The notes beneath the pieces are model-generated. The model worked only from the letters and a program-made list of their open reading frames with translations, made no database searches and was not told where the DNA came from. Below, piece after piece: positions 49,022 through 58,216 of a DNA stretch of 64,000 nucleotides. The stretch's first letter is position 1. Each line of letters begins with the position of its first letter. Position numbers and translations under genes: made by a program. Origin of the DNA: Myxococcales bacterium UBA1660 (GTDB lineage: Bacteria > Myxococcota_A > Polyangia > Polyangiales > Houyiibacteriaceae). The stretch spans positions 62,001 through 126,000 of the forward strand of contig DCLA01000072.1 of the NCBI GenBank assembly GCA_002320815.1. The letters are read 5' to 3'.

Positions 49022-50206
49022 ATGACTCAGCCGACCGCAGGCATGCACTTCCCCTGTCCGAGCTGTGGGGCGCCCGAGATGGGCTTCGACGCGGCCAGCC
49101 AACAGCTCCGTTGCCCCTTCTGCGGCCACGCGCAGCCCGTCCCCGCCCAAGCCCAGGCCCAGGCGCCCGCGGTCCAGGACCCGGCGGCGCCTGCGGCTCC
49201 TGGTGCGCCAGCCGCGCCTGGCGCAGCGGCGCCCGCGCAATACGGCGCCCACCAGGAGCGCTCGTTGGCCGAGGGGCTCCAGCAGCAGGCTCAGTCCGCG
49301 GGGGAGGGCTACGGCACGCCCACTCAGTCCCTGAAATGTCAGACCTGCGGCGCCACCGTGAGCTTCGCCGGGACCAGCATCTCGCAGACCTGCGACTTCT
49401 GCGGGTCCCAGCACGTGCTCCAGCAGGACTCGCACCGGCGCGTGATCCGGCCCCAGTCCCTGGTGCCCTTCGGGGTGGACGAGGCCAAGGCGAAGGAGTC
49501 CTTCAAGGGGTGGCTGGCCGGGCTCTGGTTCCGGCCCTCGGACCTGAAGCACAAGGCCGCGGTCGGCGCGGTGGCCGGCGTCTACATCCCCTACTGGACC
49601 TTCGACGCCCGGGTCCATTCGGAGTGGCGCGCCGAGGCCGGCCACTACTACTACGAGCAAGAGACCTACGTGCAGAACGGCGAGAAGAAGACTCGCCAGG
49701 TCCGCAAGACCCGCTGGGAGTCGGCCTGGGGCCGGCGCCAGGACGCCCACGACGACGTGCTGGTGGTGGCCTCCCAGGGCCTGCCGCGGAAGATCGCCCA
49801 GCGCTTCTCCACCTTCGACACCAGCCGGCTCATGCCCTACGACCCGCGCTACCTCGCGGGCTGGCGCGCCGAAGAGTACGCGGTGGAGCTCGGGGAAGCC
49901 TGGACCGAGGCCCAGCAGACCATCGAGCAGGAGCAGTACGCCCGCTGCGGGCGCGACGTGCCCGGCGACACCCACCGCGGCCTCCAGGTCCAGAACCAGT
50001 ACAGCGCGGAGACCTTCAAGCACGTGCTGCTGCCGCTGTGGATCGCCAGCTACCGCTATGGCGACAAGCCCTATCGCTTCCTGGTCAACGGCCAGACCGG
50101 TGAGGTCCAGGGCGAGGCCCCGATCAGCTGGGTGAAGGTCACCCTCTTCGTCCTGATGATCCTCCTGGTCATCGTGGGGATCGTCATCGCGCTCAAGGCG
50201 CGCTGA
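49022..50206 (+). CDS. Membrane protein with two zinc ribbons
   Basis: 394 residues. Two zinc ribbons in the N-terminal 130 residues: CPSC...CPFC (about 12-35) and CQTC...CDFC (about 105-128), joined by an Ala/Pro/Gln-rich linker. A central domain (FKGWLAGLWFRPSDLKHKAA to DTHRGLQVQNQYSAETFKHV) contains YIPYWTFDARVHSEWRAEAG and VVASQGLPRKIAQRFSTFDT. One C-terminal transmembrane helix (VTLFVLMILLVIVGIVIAL) ends it. It looks like the family with TFIIB-type zinc ribbons found in many bacteria, function unknown. Stop overlaps the convergent LysR gene by 14 bp. Confidence 0.87.
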   Translation: MTQPTAGMHFPCPSCGAPEMGFDAASQQLRCPFCGHAQPVPAQAQAQAPAVQDPAAPAAPGAPAAPGAAAPAQYGAHQERSLAEGLQQQAQSAGEGYGTPTQSLKCQTCGATVSFAGTSISQTCDFCGSQHVLQQDSHRRVIRPQSLVPFGVDEAKAKESFKGWLAGLWFRPSDLKHKAAVGAVAGVYIPYWTFDARVHSEWRAEAGHYYYEQETYVQNGEKKTRQVRKTRWESAWGRRQDAHDDVLVVASQGLPRKIAQRFSTFDTSRLMPYDPRYLAGWRAEEYAVELGEAWTEAQQTIEQEQYARCGRDVPGDTHRGLQVQNQYSAETFKHVLLPLWIASYRYGDKPYRFLVNGQTGEVQGEAPISWVKVTLFVLMILLVIVGIVIALKAR

Positions 50207-51065
50207 GCCGCGCCAGCAGCGCCTCGGCCACCGCGTCGGCGCGGCCGGGGCGGCTGCCCTGCCGTCGCCGCACCAGCCGGAGATCCGTCCGGGGCAGGGA
50301 GTCGCTCCAGCCCAGCGGGTGGAGCCCGGCCGCCATACCGACATCCACCGGCAACACCGCCGCCCAGGGGCCCTGCCGGACCGCGTCGATGGCCGTGGCC
50401 ATGCGGTCGACCCGGAGCGTCACCCGGCGCGGGCGGTCCTCGGGCCAGGCGTCCTGGTTGCGGCCCTGCGGGTCCGGCGGGGGCGCGACGAAGACCGGCT
50501 CGCCGGGGGCCGGGCGCGCCACGAAGACGTCGTGGGTCAGGGCTCGCAGGACGCGGCCCTCGAGCTCGGGGTCGTCGGGGGCATCGTCCACCACCGCGAG
50601 ATCGAGGTCACCCCGCGCGAGGGCGTCGGTCGCCGAGCGGCCCGCGGTGGCGTGGAGGTGGGGCTGGAGGCCCGGGTGCAGGGTCGCCAGGTCGCCGAGG
50701 GCCGGCAGCACGTAGAGGGGGGCGAAGGGCCCTGGCGTGCCCACGTGGATCTCGCCGAGCAGCGCCGCGCCGCGCAGATGGACGTAGGCCTCGTGCACCT
50801 CGCGCATCGCCCGCCGCACGCTGGCCAGCAGCTCCTGGCCGGCGGCGTTGAGCACCAGCCGCCGGCCCACGCGATCGAAGAGCGGTCGCCCCAACTCCTC
50901 CTCCAGCAGACGGATGGTCCGGCTGAGCGCGGAGGGCGTGACGTGCAGCGCCGCCGACGCGCTGGGCAGGTGCTCGGTCTCGGCCACGGCGCGGAAGGCG
51001 GGCAACCAGGGCCAGGAGGCGGCGAGCTCCCGGGCCCGCTCCATGGAGTCGTTCGTTGAGCTCAT
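50193..51065 (-). CDS. LysR family transcriptional regulator
   Basis: 290 residues from ATG 51063-51065. Helix-turn-helix: AFRAVAETEHLPSASAALHV, TPSALSRTIRLLEEELGRPL, FDRVGRRLVLNAAGQELL, the LysR pattern. The periplasmic-binding-like co-inducer domain follows (GEIHVGTPGPFAPLYVLPAL, ARGDLDLAVVDDAPDDPELE). The start codon lies inside the palindrome CATTCGAATG (51063-51072). It is divergent from the lipoprotein gene at 51174, which it may regulate. The ligand is unknown. Confidence 0.94.
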   Translation of the reverse strand: MSSTNDSMERARELAASWPWLPAFRAVAETEHLPSASAALHVTPSALSRTIRLLEEELGRPLFDRVGRRLVLNAAGQELLASVRRAMREVHEAYVHLRGAALLGEIHVGTPGPFAPLYVLPALGDLATLHPGLQPHLHATAGRSATDALARGDLDLAVVDDAPDDPELEGRVLRALTHDVFVARPAPGEPVFVAPPPDPQGRNQDAWPEDRPRRVTLRVDRMATAIDAVRQGPWAAVLPVDVGMAAGLHPLGWSDSLPRTDLRLVRRRQGSRPGRADAVAEALLARLSAP

Positions 51066-51173
51066 TCGAATGGGTCGTGCGAAATGAATCGCCAGCTTAC
51101 ACGAAACATGCAGAGGGGGCCGCTGTAGGACGAGGTCAGACGGGCACTCACTGACCGCCCGGAGGAGAACCCC
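51066..51173. promoter_or_regulatory. Divergent promoter region between LysR and lipoprotein gene
   Basis: This 108-bp gap has A+T-rich parts (GCGAAATGAATCGCC, TTACACGAAACATGC), and the palindrome CATTCGAATG at 51063-51072 reaches across the LysR start. CGTG and CACG boxes around it (51073-51102) could form a T-N11-A LysR site, which I cannot confirm. Confidence 0.45.
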
Positions 51174-52133
51174 ATGAAGATTCGCTTCGTTTTGATGACC
51201 GCCCTCGCTCTCGCCGGCTACGCCTGCGGAGACGACGACGGCGCCACCACCGACACCACCGACTCGGACGCCTTCGTCCCCGAGACGGACGGCTTCGTCC
51301 CCACCGAAGACATGGAGGTCGCCATGACGACCTCCACGCTGAGCCTGAGCTTCGACGGGCTGCCCGAGCTGGGTCCGGACTTCGTCTACGAGGGGTGGAT
51401 CCTCGTCGACGACGCCCCGGTGACCACCGGTCGCTTCACGGTGACCGACGGGGTCCTCGAGCCCGCGACCTTCGAGGTCGACGCCGAGCAGGCCGCGGCC
51501 GCCAGCGCCTTCGTCCTGACCATCGAGCCCGCGGTGGGTGACGATCCCGCCCCGACCGATACCCACGTGCTCGCGGGGGATCTCGCCGCCGGGTCGGCCT
51601 CGCTGACCATCGGACACGCCGCCGCGCTCGGCGACGACTTCAGCGGCGCCGCGGGCACCTTCCTCCTGGCCACCCCGACCAGCGAGGCCACCGACGACGA
51701 CGCCCAGGGCATCTGGTACGTCGACCCCTCGGGCGACGCCCCCATGGCCAGCCTGACCCTGCCCACCCTCCCGGCCGGTTGGGCCTACGAGGGCTGGGTC
51801 GTCGACGTCTCCGGCGACGAGCCGGCGCCGGTGAGCACCGGCACCTTCCTGGTCTTCGACGCCGCCGACTCGGACGGCGCCGGCGCGACCGCTGGCCCCG
51901 GGGACGCGCCCCCCTTCCCGGGGCAGGACTTCATCGACCCCGCCCGGGACCTGACCGTCGACCACATGGCCGTCATCAGCATCGAGCCGGTGCCCGACGA
52001 TTCCCCCGCGCCCTTCCAGCTCAAGCCCCTCGCGGTGGGCATCGGGGCTGGCGTGGGCATGGCCAACCCGCACACCTTCGACCTGGCCATCGCGGACAAC
52101 ACCATCAGCGGCACCGCCACCTTCGGCGAGTGA
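51174..52133 (+). CDS. Lipoprotein with duplicated anti-sigma-like domains
   Basis: 319 residues. AGGAG lies 7 bp before the ATG. Signal peptide with lipobox GYAC (about 15-18), then Asp/Thr/Glu linker. Two copies of one domain: STLSLSFDGLPELGPDFVYE, GWILVDDAPVTTGRFTV (about 54-95) and ASLTLPTLPAGWAYEGWVVD, EPAPVSTGTFLVF (about 182-225). The strands match RskA/anti-sigma-K-type beta domains (inference). The rest is beta-rich, ending in PHTFDLAIADNTISGTATFG. It has no transmembrane anti-sigma helix, so the domain is used as a surface module. Confidence 0.78.
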   Translation: MKIRFVLMTALALAGYACGDDDGATTDTTDSDAFVPETDGFVPTEDMEVAMTTSTLSLSFDGLPELGPDFVYEGWILVDDAPVTTGRFTVTDGVLEPATFEVDAEQAAAASAFVLTIEPAVGDDPAPTDTHVLAGDLAAGSASLTIGHAAALGDDFSGAAGTFLLATPTSEATDDDAQGIWYVDPSGDAPMASLTLPTLPAGWAYEGWVVDVSGDEPAPVSTGTFLVFDAADSDGAGATAGPGDAPPFPGQDFIDPARDLTVDHMAVISIEPVPDDSPAPFQLKPLAVGIGAGVGMANPHTFDLAIADNTISGTATFGE

Positions 52134-52144
52134 GCGCAGGGCCG

Positions 52145-52192
52145 GCAGGCCGTCGAAGAACGAGCCCGAAGGGCGAGCTCGAAGCGGCCTGC
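52145..52192. terminator. Bidirectional hairpin
   Basis: GCAGGCCG (52145-52152) pairs with CGGCCTGC (52185-52192) around a second stem (GAGC/GCTC type). It lies between convergent stops at 52133 and 52192, its last base touching the stop codon. Confidence 0.5.
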
Positions 52193-52833
52193 TAGCCGAC
52201 GCGAATGGCCACCGCCGCTGCGCCGACCCCGGCGCGGCGGGCGGGCTCGGTCAGCAGATTCGCCAGCGCGGCCGGAGGCGCGTGGGGATCGCTCTGGAGG
52301 ACCCCGCCGACCCGGTTAATGGCGGCCTCCGAAAAGGCGCTCGCCGACCCCATGAGGAGCAGGTCCTCCGGATCGAGGACCGCCTCGGTGAGCACCACCT
52401 CGCCGTCGACCAGACCCTCCGCGGGCTGGTCCCGCGGGGTGAGCCGCTGGGGGCTGCCCCGGCGGTGCAGATACACCCGACCGTCGCCGACGGTGGCGAC
52501 GTGGGCCGCGCCCGCGCCGATGACCAGGGCGACCAGGCCGGCGTCGGGCACGTCGCGCTCGACCAGCGCGTCGCAGAGGTCCACCAACGCCTGGCGCGCC
52601 GCGCCCATCGCGAAGCGCAAGCGGTCCCGGGGCTCGGCCGAGCGGTTCGCGGTGAGCCCGCGCTCGAAGCCCTCGAGCACGTGGCGCCGGGTGATGCCCC
52701 AGCTCCGGGGCCAACCGATCCCGGTGCTCACCACGAAGGCGCGGTTCCCGTCCAGCCGCGCGATGCCGTGCCGCCCGAGGGAGCGCCCGCGGACTTCCGC
52801 CGGGGCCAAGCTCTCGTGGGCATCGCAGCGCAT
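52192..52833 (-). CDS. Degenerate PP2C-like protein
   Basis: 213 residues. The core VALVIGAGAAHVATVGDGRV, YLHRRGSPQRLTPRDQ resembles the PP2C motif GDGRxYLxRxGxxxxLTxDH. The later DPEDLLLMGSASAFSEAAIN corresponds to LLLCSDGLTD, but the conserved Asp that binds metal is missing (MGSAS in place of SDG). The end ARRAGVGAAAVAIRVG is shorter than the usual GxxDNxT motif. So it likely binds a phosphoprotein or is inactive. It is on the minus strand 15 bp upstream of the ABC permease gene, so it heads or joins that cluster. Confidence 0.7.
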   Translation of the reverse strand: MRCDAHESLAPAEVRGRSLGRHGIARLDGNRAFVVSTGIGWPRSWGITRRHVLEGFERGLTANRSAEPRDRLRFAMGAARQALVDLCDALVERDVPDAGLVALVIGAGAAHVATVGDGRVYLHRRGSPQRLTPRDQPAEGLVDGEVVLTEAVLDPEDLLLMGSASAFSEAAINRVGGVLQSDPHAPPAALANLLTEPARRAGVGAAAVAIRVG

Positions 52834-52848
52834 CGTGCGCCGATGCTA

Positions 52849-53676
52849 TCAGGCTCGGTTGAAGCGGTACTCGCTGATCTGGACGACCATGGCCGCGAAG
52901 CCCAGGAAGAGGATGGCCATCATGGCGATCACCGACGCGCCGATCATCATGGGCACGTCGGGCGCGGACTCGGCCATGAGGCCGCCCTTCTCCAGCCCGG
53001 CGAGCTGCTGCCCCAGGTAGTTCATGGAGATGCAGCGGAAGTAGCCGGGCAGGAGCCCGAAGAGGAACTCGATCACCGCCAGGTAGAGCGCGCTGATGAT
53101 GCCTGCGGCCTCCGGCGCCACCGCGCCCCAGAAGGTGCAGAGGCTGGAGTAGAAGAGGGTGAGCAGCGCCAGGGCGCCCGCGGCCTTCAGGGTGCCGCCG
53201 AGCTCCTCGACGAGCGCGGAGGGCTCGGTGGCGTAGGCGGCCACGTGCAGGACCAGGGTGGCCCCGACCACCAGGGCGACCCCGAAGAGCGCGCCCGCGG
53301 CCCACTTGCCCACGGTGATGGCGAAGCGGCCAGTGGGCCGGCTCGAGAGGTAGGTGAAGGTCCGCGACTCGACCTCTTCACCGATCGCGTGCGCGTTGAA
53401 GAGGAAGGGGATCAGGAAGACCAGGAGGTGGAAGAACCCCCAGTCGATACCGTCCCGGACGGCGGCCGCGGCGAGCTCGGCGGCCCGGTCGGGGCCCACC
53501 TCGCCGCTGGCGCCGGCGTAGCGGGCGGCGACGACGGCGAAGAGGACCAGTGCCACGGACACGAGGCCCAGCCGCAGCTTGCGTCCGCGGACGAGCCGGC
53601 GGGTCTGCATACGGAAGATCACCCCGATCCCGTGACCGAGGGAGGGAGCGGGGGGCGGACCGAGGGGCTCGCTCAT
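52849..53676 (-). CDS. ABC-2 type permease
   Basis: 275 residues, ATG 53674-53676. Six hydrophobic segments (LGLVSVALVLFAVVAARYAG, FFHLLVFLIPFLFNAHAIGE, ALFGVALVVGATLVLHVAAY, ALALLTLFYSSLCTFWGAVA, IISALYLAVIEFLFGLLPGY, MIGASVIAMMAILFLGFAAM). The IGEEVESRTFTYLSSRPTGR loop after the second helix is typical of ABC-2 exporters. It overlaps the ATPase gene start by 4 bp, so it pairs with it. Confidence 0.9.
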   Translation of the reverse strand: MSEPLGPPPAPSLGHGIGVIFRMQTRRLVRGRKLRLGLVSVALVLFAVVAARYAGASGEVGPDRAAELAAAAVRDGIDWGFFHLLVFLIPFLFNAHAIGEEVESRTFTYLSSRPTGRFAITVGKWAAGALFGVALVVGATLVLHVAAYATEPSALVEELGGTLKAAGALALLTLFYSSLCTFWGAVAPEAAGIISALYLAVIEFLFGLLPGYFRCISMNYLGQQLAGLEKGGLMAESAPDVPMMIGASVIAMMAILFLGFAAMVVQISEYRFNRA

Positions 53677-54695
53677 CGGGAACCTCCGGGGCCCTGGACC
53701 TGGGCTTGGTAGGCCTGTCGCGGGGCGGCGCCCACGGCGGCGTCGGCGCCGGTGCCGGCGCCCGCGGAGGAGCGCTGCACGAGGTAGTGGAAGAGGGACT
53801 CGAGATCCGCGTCGGGGCTGGTGATGCTGCCGAGCTGCACGCCCAGCTCGACCACCTTGCGCGCGATGGCTTCGTAGGTGCTGTCCGGGTCCCAGCTCAT
53901 CACCTCCACGCCCTGGGGCGCGAACTGGACGCCGACGATGCCCTCCACGCCGCAGAGGTGTGCCGCGAGCTCCCGGGGGCGGTCGCACTCGACCCGGATG
54001 TGGTGCGGGTGCTCCTCCATCAGGTCACGGATCTCGTGGACCTTGCCCTGGGCCACGAGCTGACCGCGCGCGATGAGCAGGACCTGCTCGGTGAGGGCTT
54101 CCACCTCGGGGAGCACGTGGGTGGAGAAGAGGACCACCGCGCCGTTGGCGGCGCGGCGGCGGATCTCGGTGAGGATCGCCTGCCGAGACACGGGGTCGGT
54201 GCCCGTCAGCGGCTCGTCGAGGAGGATCACGTCCGGGTCGTGGACCACGGCCTGGGCCAGCTTGGCCCGCTGGCGCATGCCCCGGCTGAAGCCGGCGACC
54301 CGTCGGTTCATCGCGTCCTCCAGCCCGAAGGAGGTGAGGGCGTCGATGGCGCGCTTCTTCGCCTCCTCGCGCCCATAGCCGCTGAGCTCGGCCAGCGACT
54401 GCACCATCTCCACCGCGGTGAGCTCGTCGTACATCGCGTCCGCCTCGGGGCAGAGGCCGATGCGCCGCAGCGCCTCCGGGTTGGCGAAGGGCCGGTGGCC
54501 GCAGACCAGGACCTCGCCGAGGGCGGGGCGGAGCTGGCCGGCGACGAGCCGGAGGAAGGTGGTCTTTCCGGAGCCGTTGGGCCCGAGGAGCCCCCAGATG
54601 CCGGGCCCCAGGTGGAGGGAGACCTCCTGGAGGGCGGTGACCTTGCCGTACCACTTGCTCAAGCGGACGGTGCGGATGCTGGCTTCCTGACTCAC
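53673..54695 (-). CDS. ABC exporter ATP-binding protein
   Basis: 340 residues from GTG 54693-54695 (GTGA overlap). Walker A GPNGSGKTT (about 38-46), Q-loop LCPEADAMYDEL, signature FSRGMRQRAKLA in place of LSGGQ, Walker B VILLDEPL, and H-switch STHV. The C-terminal 90 residues (EVECDRPRELAAHLCGVEGI-like and SPDADLESLFHYLVQRSSAG) are typical of ABC-2 exporters of the multidrug/lipid class. It lies between two permease genes. Confidence 0.95.
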   Translation of the reverse strand: MSQEASIRTVRLSKWYGKVTALQEVSLHLGPGIWGLLGPNGSGKTTFLRLVAGQLRPALGEVLVCGHRPFANPEALRRIGLCPEADAMYDELTAVEMVQSLAELSGYGREEAKKRAIDALTSFGLEDAMNRRVAGFSRGMRQRAKLAQAVVHDPDVILLDEPLTGTDPVSRQAILTEIRRRAANGAVVLFSTHVLPEVEALTEQVLLIARGQLVAQGKVHEIRDLMEEHPHHIRVECDRPRELAAHLCGVEGIVGVQFAPQGVEVMSWDPDSTYEAIARKVVELGVQLGSITSPDADLESLFHYLVQRSSAGAGTGADAAVGAAPRQAYQAQVQGPGGSR

Positions 54696-55573
54696 GAGAT
54701 CACCTCGGCCTGACGGAGGCGCTGCCGGGCGAGGAGCAGGCCGCCCACGGAGACTCCGAGGAGCACCGGGAGGGCGTGCATCCACCCGATGTCGTTCTCG
54801 TCGTCGATCTTGAAGAGGTCGCCGGCGACCTCCTGCAGGAGCGCCGGGATGGACAGGAGGCGCATCCACTCCCAGTCGGCCACCGCGTCCACGATGAGGG
54901 CCAGGACGTGGGGGACCAGGAAGAGCAGGATCCAGGCGGTCATGGTGAGCGCCCGGCTCTTGCTCAGCGACGAGACGCCCACCGACGCCGTGGCGCAGAC
55001 CCAGGCGGCGAGGGCGGCCTGGATGAGCATGGGGAGCGCGTAGCCGAGCTGGGTGAGGCGCTCGCCCTCCGGCGAGCTGCCGGTGAGGAAGAGGACCAGC
55101 ACGAGGCCGGGGATGGCCAGGAGCGCGAAGACCCAGATGGCCACCGCGGCGATCCGCCCGCCCAGGTACTGGGCCTGGGTCACCGGCTTGGCGAAGTAGA
55201 ACTGGAAGCTCTTGAACTGGAAGTCCTCGGCGATGGCGCAGGCGCCCGCGCCCAGGGTCACCAAGGAGACGAAGAGCCAGGTCTGCCAGCGATAGACCGA
55301 CTCCAGGACGCCGCCGCCATCGACGGGGTCGGCCATGCCCGGCTGTTTCGAGTTCAGCCAGTACACGAAGCCCAGGTACCCCAGGGCGATCGCCGTCGGC
55401 AGCCAACCGAGGAAGGCGGCGACCTTGACCAGCCAGCTCGCCCAGGCGCGGCGGAGCGATTGGCGCAGGAGCACCTTGGTGTTGTTGGAGGCGGGGAGAC
55501 GGTCTCCGACGTAGGGTCGGTACCCCAGGTCGCGAATCGCGTTGGCCCCCGGCTGCGCTTCCGCTCGAGCCAT
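54692..55573 (-). CDS. ABC-2 type permease (second)
   Basis: 293 residues from ATG 55571-55573. About six hydrophobic segments, with VKVAAFLGWLPTAIALGYLG, WLFVSLVTLGAGACAIAEDF, VAIWVFALLAIPGLVLVLFL, LIQAALAAWVCATASVGVSS, AWILLFLVPHVLALIVDAVA and LPVLLGVSVGGLLLARQRLR. The loop ACAIAEDFQFKSFQFYFAKP after the second helix matches ABC-2 permeases with a fused ATPase neighbour. Its stop overlaps the ATPase start. Two different permeases with one ATPase suggest a heterodimeric exporter. Confidence 0.88.
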   Translation of the reverse strand: MARAEAQPGANAIRDLGYRPYVGDRLPASNNTKVLLRQSLRRAWASWLVKVAAFLGWLPTAIALGYLGFVYWLNSKQPGMADPVDGGGVLESVYRWQTWLFVSLVTLGAGACAIAEDFQFKSFQFYFAKPVTQAQYLGGRIAAVAIWVFALLAIPGLVLVLFLTGSSPEGERLTQLGYALPMLIQAALAAWVCATASVGVSSLSKSRALTMTAWILLFLVPHVLALIVDAVADWEWMRLLSIPALLQEVAGDLFKIDDENDIGWMHALPVLLGVSVGGLLLARQRLRQAEVIS

Positions 55574-55640
55574 CGGCGGGACCGTACGGGAGCCCTGGGA
55601 AAGCAGCAAGTACGGCGGAGCGAGGGCCCGCCGAGCCCGG

Positions 55641-58049
55641 TCACTCCGCGGCTCGGCTCGCCTCTTCGCAGCGCTCGATCAGGTTCCCGGCGTCCTCCGC
55701 CTGCTCGCCCCGGGGGGCGGCGTCGACGTAGGAGCGCGCGAGCGCACAGCCCTCCTCGGTGGGCCCGAGGCGCAGCGCGAGGAGCGCCTCGGCCAGCGGT
55801 CGGCGAGGCGCGCCGTCGATGGCCGCGCGCCAGTGGGGCTCCGGGTCCTGCCGGCTCCGGGTGGCCACCTTGGCCAAGAGGACCTGAGCCTCGGTGTTCC
55901 CCGCGTCGGCTTCCAGGGCCCGCTCGGCGTAGGTCTTCGCCGACGCGAAGCGACCGAGGTTGGCCTCGATCCATCCCCGGACCACCAGGTAGCGGGGCAT
56001 GTCGCGGGCGGGCGGCTCGGCGCCCTCGGGGGCGTCCGCCGGGATCGAGGCGTCGGCGGCTTCCCGGAGCGCGTCGGTCGCCCGGTTCATCCGGGCGGCG
56101 TAGACCTGCGCGAGGGCCATCCCCAGCCAGGCGCGCACGTCGTCGCCGCCGAGCTGGCGGGCGCGGCCGAACATCGCGAAGGCCCGATTGTAGTTCTCCT
56201 GCTGCAGGAGGTTCTCGGCCATGGCGAAGCGGACCTCGGCGTTCCGGCGCAGGCCGCGGAAGCGGGAGAGTCGCGTCAGCTCGCGCATGGCGTCGTCGCC
56301 GGCGCCCACGTCGACGAGGAAGCGGACCCGGGAGCGCGCGGACTCGAGGTCGACCCCGTGGTCGATGGCGTCGAGCTTCTCCCAGGTGGTCGCGGCGTCG
56401 TCCAGCGCGTGGGTGGTGACCTGGAGCTGAAAGAGACCCCGCAGGGCGGGCAGGAAGCTCTCGTCGATCTCGAGCGCCTTGGTGTAGGCGGCGCTGGCCT
56501 CGTCCCAGCGCTCGGCCCCGCGGGCGGCGTCGCCCAGCTCCGCCTGGAGCTCGGGGTCGGCGTCGTCGCGTTCGACGGCTCGGCGGAGGACGTTCAGCGC
56601 CTCTTCCCAGTCCTCGGCGGCGAGGAGCACGTGGGCCTTGGCGGCCAGGAGGCGGACGTCGTCGGGGCTGTCGGCCAGCGCGGCGTCGACCACGCCCATC
56701 GCCTCCTCGCCCTGGTCGTTGGCCAGCATCGCGTGGGCCACCACGGCCGCCACGTAGGGGTGCGTAGGGTCGGCGGCGAGGGCCAGGCGGGCCTGGGCGA
56801 GCGCGGTCTCGTCCTCGCCCTCGGCGAGCTCCAGGTCGGCTCGGCGGGCCCGCGCGAGCCCGACGTAGGCCTCGTTCTCGGCGGCGGCGTCGTAGCCGGC
56901 GCGGGCGGCGTCGGCCTCGTCCGCGGCCCGGCGGGCGTCACCCACCAGGAGCAGCGCCGCAGGCGACGCGGGCACGCTGCCCATCAGGCGGAGGGCTTCG
57001 GCGGCGTCTCCCCGCGCGAGGGCCAACGATGCCAGCACTCGGCCCCGCTGGGCGGGGTCGGCGACCGGCGTATCGGTGCTCGCGCCCTCGATGGCGGCGG
57101 CGGCCTCCCGGGTCGCGCCGGCGTCGGCCAGGGCTTCGGCCACGGCCCAGCGGATGGCGGGGAGCGCGCCCCCGAGCTCCAGGGCTTCGGTCGCGTGGGT
57201 GCGGGTTCCGGCGCGATCCCCGCGCTCCGCCCTCGAGGCGGCCAGGACGCTCTGTGCCCAGGCCCGCTCGGTGCGGGTGGCGGCGTCGTCGGCGACGACC
57301 GCTTCGGCGGCGTCCACGGCCCCCTCGCGGTGGGCCGCGGCGAGCGCGCGGGCGCGGGCGAGGACGCCGGCGGGCCCCTCGGCGCCCTCGACCGCGCTCA
57401 GGGCGCCGTCGATGTCTCCGGCGCGCAGCAGCGCGACCGCGTGGTGCGCCTGGTGGCGCGGGCCGTCGAGCACCTGGGCGGCGGTCGCCGCCTCGGCGGT
57501 GCCGTCCACGCCGTTGGCGATCTGCGCGAGGCTCTTCGCGTGGGCCGTCTCGGCGGCGAAGTCCCCGGCGCTGATCAGACGGTTGGCGGCCTCGAGGGCG
57601 GCGGCGTTCTCCCCCTTGCTCAGGGCGATGTAGACGCTGGCCTTGAGCTTCTCCGAGGCCGCGTGGGCGTCGTCGTCGGGGACCGCGGCCTGGGCGGCCT
57701 CGGCGTCCTCGATCGAGCCCTCGCCCTCCAGGGCCAGCATGGCCAGGAGGCGCGCGCGCAGGCCGGGGAGCTCCCCCGAGTCCAGGGCGTCGAGGGCGGC
57801 GCGGACGTCGGCGGTCCGGCCGGTGGCGCCGGCGCGCTCGGCGGTGGTCTCCACCGAATGTCGGTGCCAGAAATGACGGACCGCCCAGGCGGTCAACGCG
57901 AGCAGGATCAACGCGAAGATCGCCAGGAGGATCTTCCGGATCTTCTGGCGTCGTCGCTCCTCCGGCGGCACCAGGACCTGGCTGACGGGATCGAGGCTCG
58001 GCGGTCCATCGACCGAGAAGAGATCGGAGCGCTCGTCAGGCCGGGCCAT
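55641..58049 (-). CDS. Membrane-anchored TPR-repeat protein
   Basis: 802 residues. A cytosolic N-terminus (1-36), one transmembrane helix (ILLAIFALILLALTAWAVRH, about 40-59), then about 740 residues of Ala-rich TPR-like repeats: VRAALDALDSGELPGLRARL, ARALAAAHREGAVDAAEAVV, LAADPTHPYVAAVVAHAMLA, VERDDADPELQAELGDAARG, AYTKALEIDESFLPALRGLF and YAERALEADAGNTEAQVLLA. It probably faces the periplasm and scaffolds a complex. It lies 67 bp upstream of the ABC exporter genes on the same strand. No enzyme motif. Confidence 0.88.
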   Translation of the reverse strand: MARPDERSDLFSVDGPPSLDPVSQVLVPPEERRRQKIRKILLAIFALILLALTAWAVRHFWHRHSVETTAERAGATGRTADVRAALDALDSGELPGLRARLLAMLALEGEGSIEDAEAAQAAVPDDDAHAASEKLKASVYIALSKGENAAALEAANRLISAGDFAAETAHAKSLAQIANGVDGTAEAATAAQVLDGPRHQAHHAVALLRAGDIDGALSAVEGAEGPAGVLARARALAAAHREGAVDAAEAVVADDAATRTERAWAQSVLAASRAERGDRAGTRTHATEALELGGALPAIRWAVAEALADAGATREAAAAIEGASTDTPVADPAQRGRVLASLALARGDAAEALRLMGSVPASPAALLLVGDARRAADEADAARAGYDAAAENEAYVGLARARRADLELAEGEDETALAQARLALAADPTHPYVAAVVAHAMLANDQGEEAMGVVDAALADSPDDVRLLAAKAHVLLAAEDWEEALNVLRRAVERDDADPELQAELGDAARGAERWDEASAAYTKALEIDESFLPALRGLFQLQVTTHALDDAATTWEKLDAIDHGVDLESARSRVRFLVDVGAGDDAMRELTRLSRFRGLRRNAEVRFAMAENLLQQENYNRAFAMFGRARQLGGDDVRAWLGMALAQVYAARMNRATDALREAADASIPADAPEGAEPPARDMPRYLVVRGWIEANLGRFASAKTYAERALEADAGNTEAQVLLAKVATRSRQDPEPHWRAAIDGAPRRPLAEALLALRLGPTEEGCALARSYVDAAPRGEQAEDAGNLIERCEEASRAAE

Positions 58050-58216
58050 ATCCTCGCCGGATCATCGCGGAAAGGCGCCGAAAAGCGCAAGTTCCCCGGC
58101 GCCGTGGGCGGAGAAAGCGTGCGTGCGGACCACGCCCACGGGCTGCGAGAACGTCCACTCTTCGGTCGGGCTCCTCCCACCGAGTCGCTCGGGAAAGCGA
58201 CTGATTACGGCACCTT

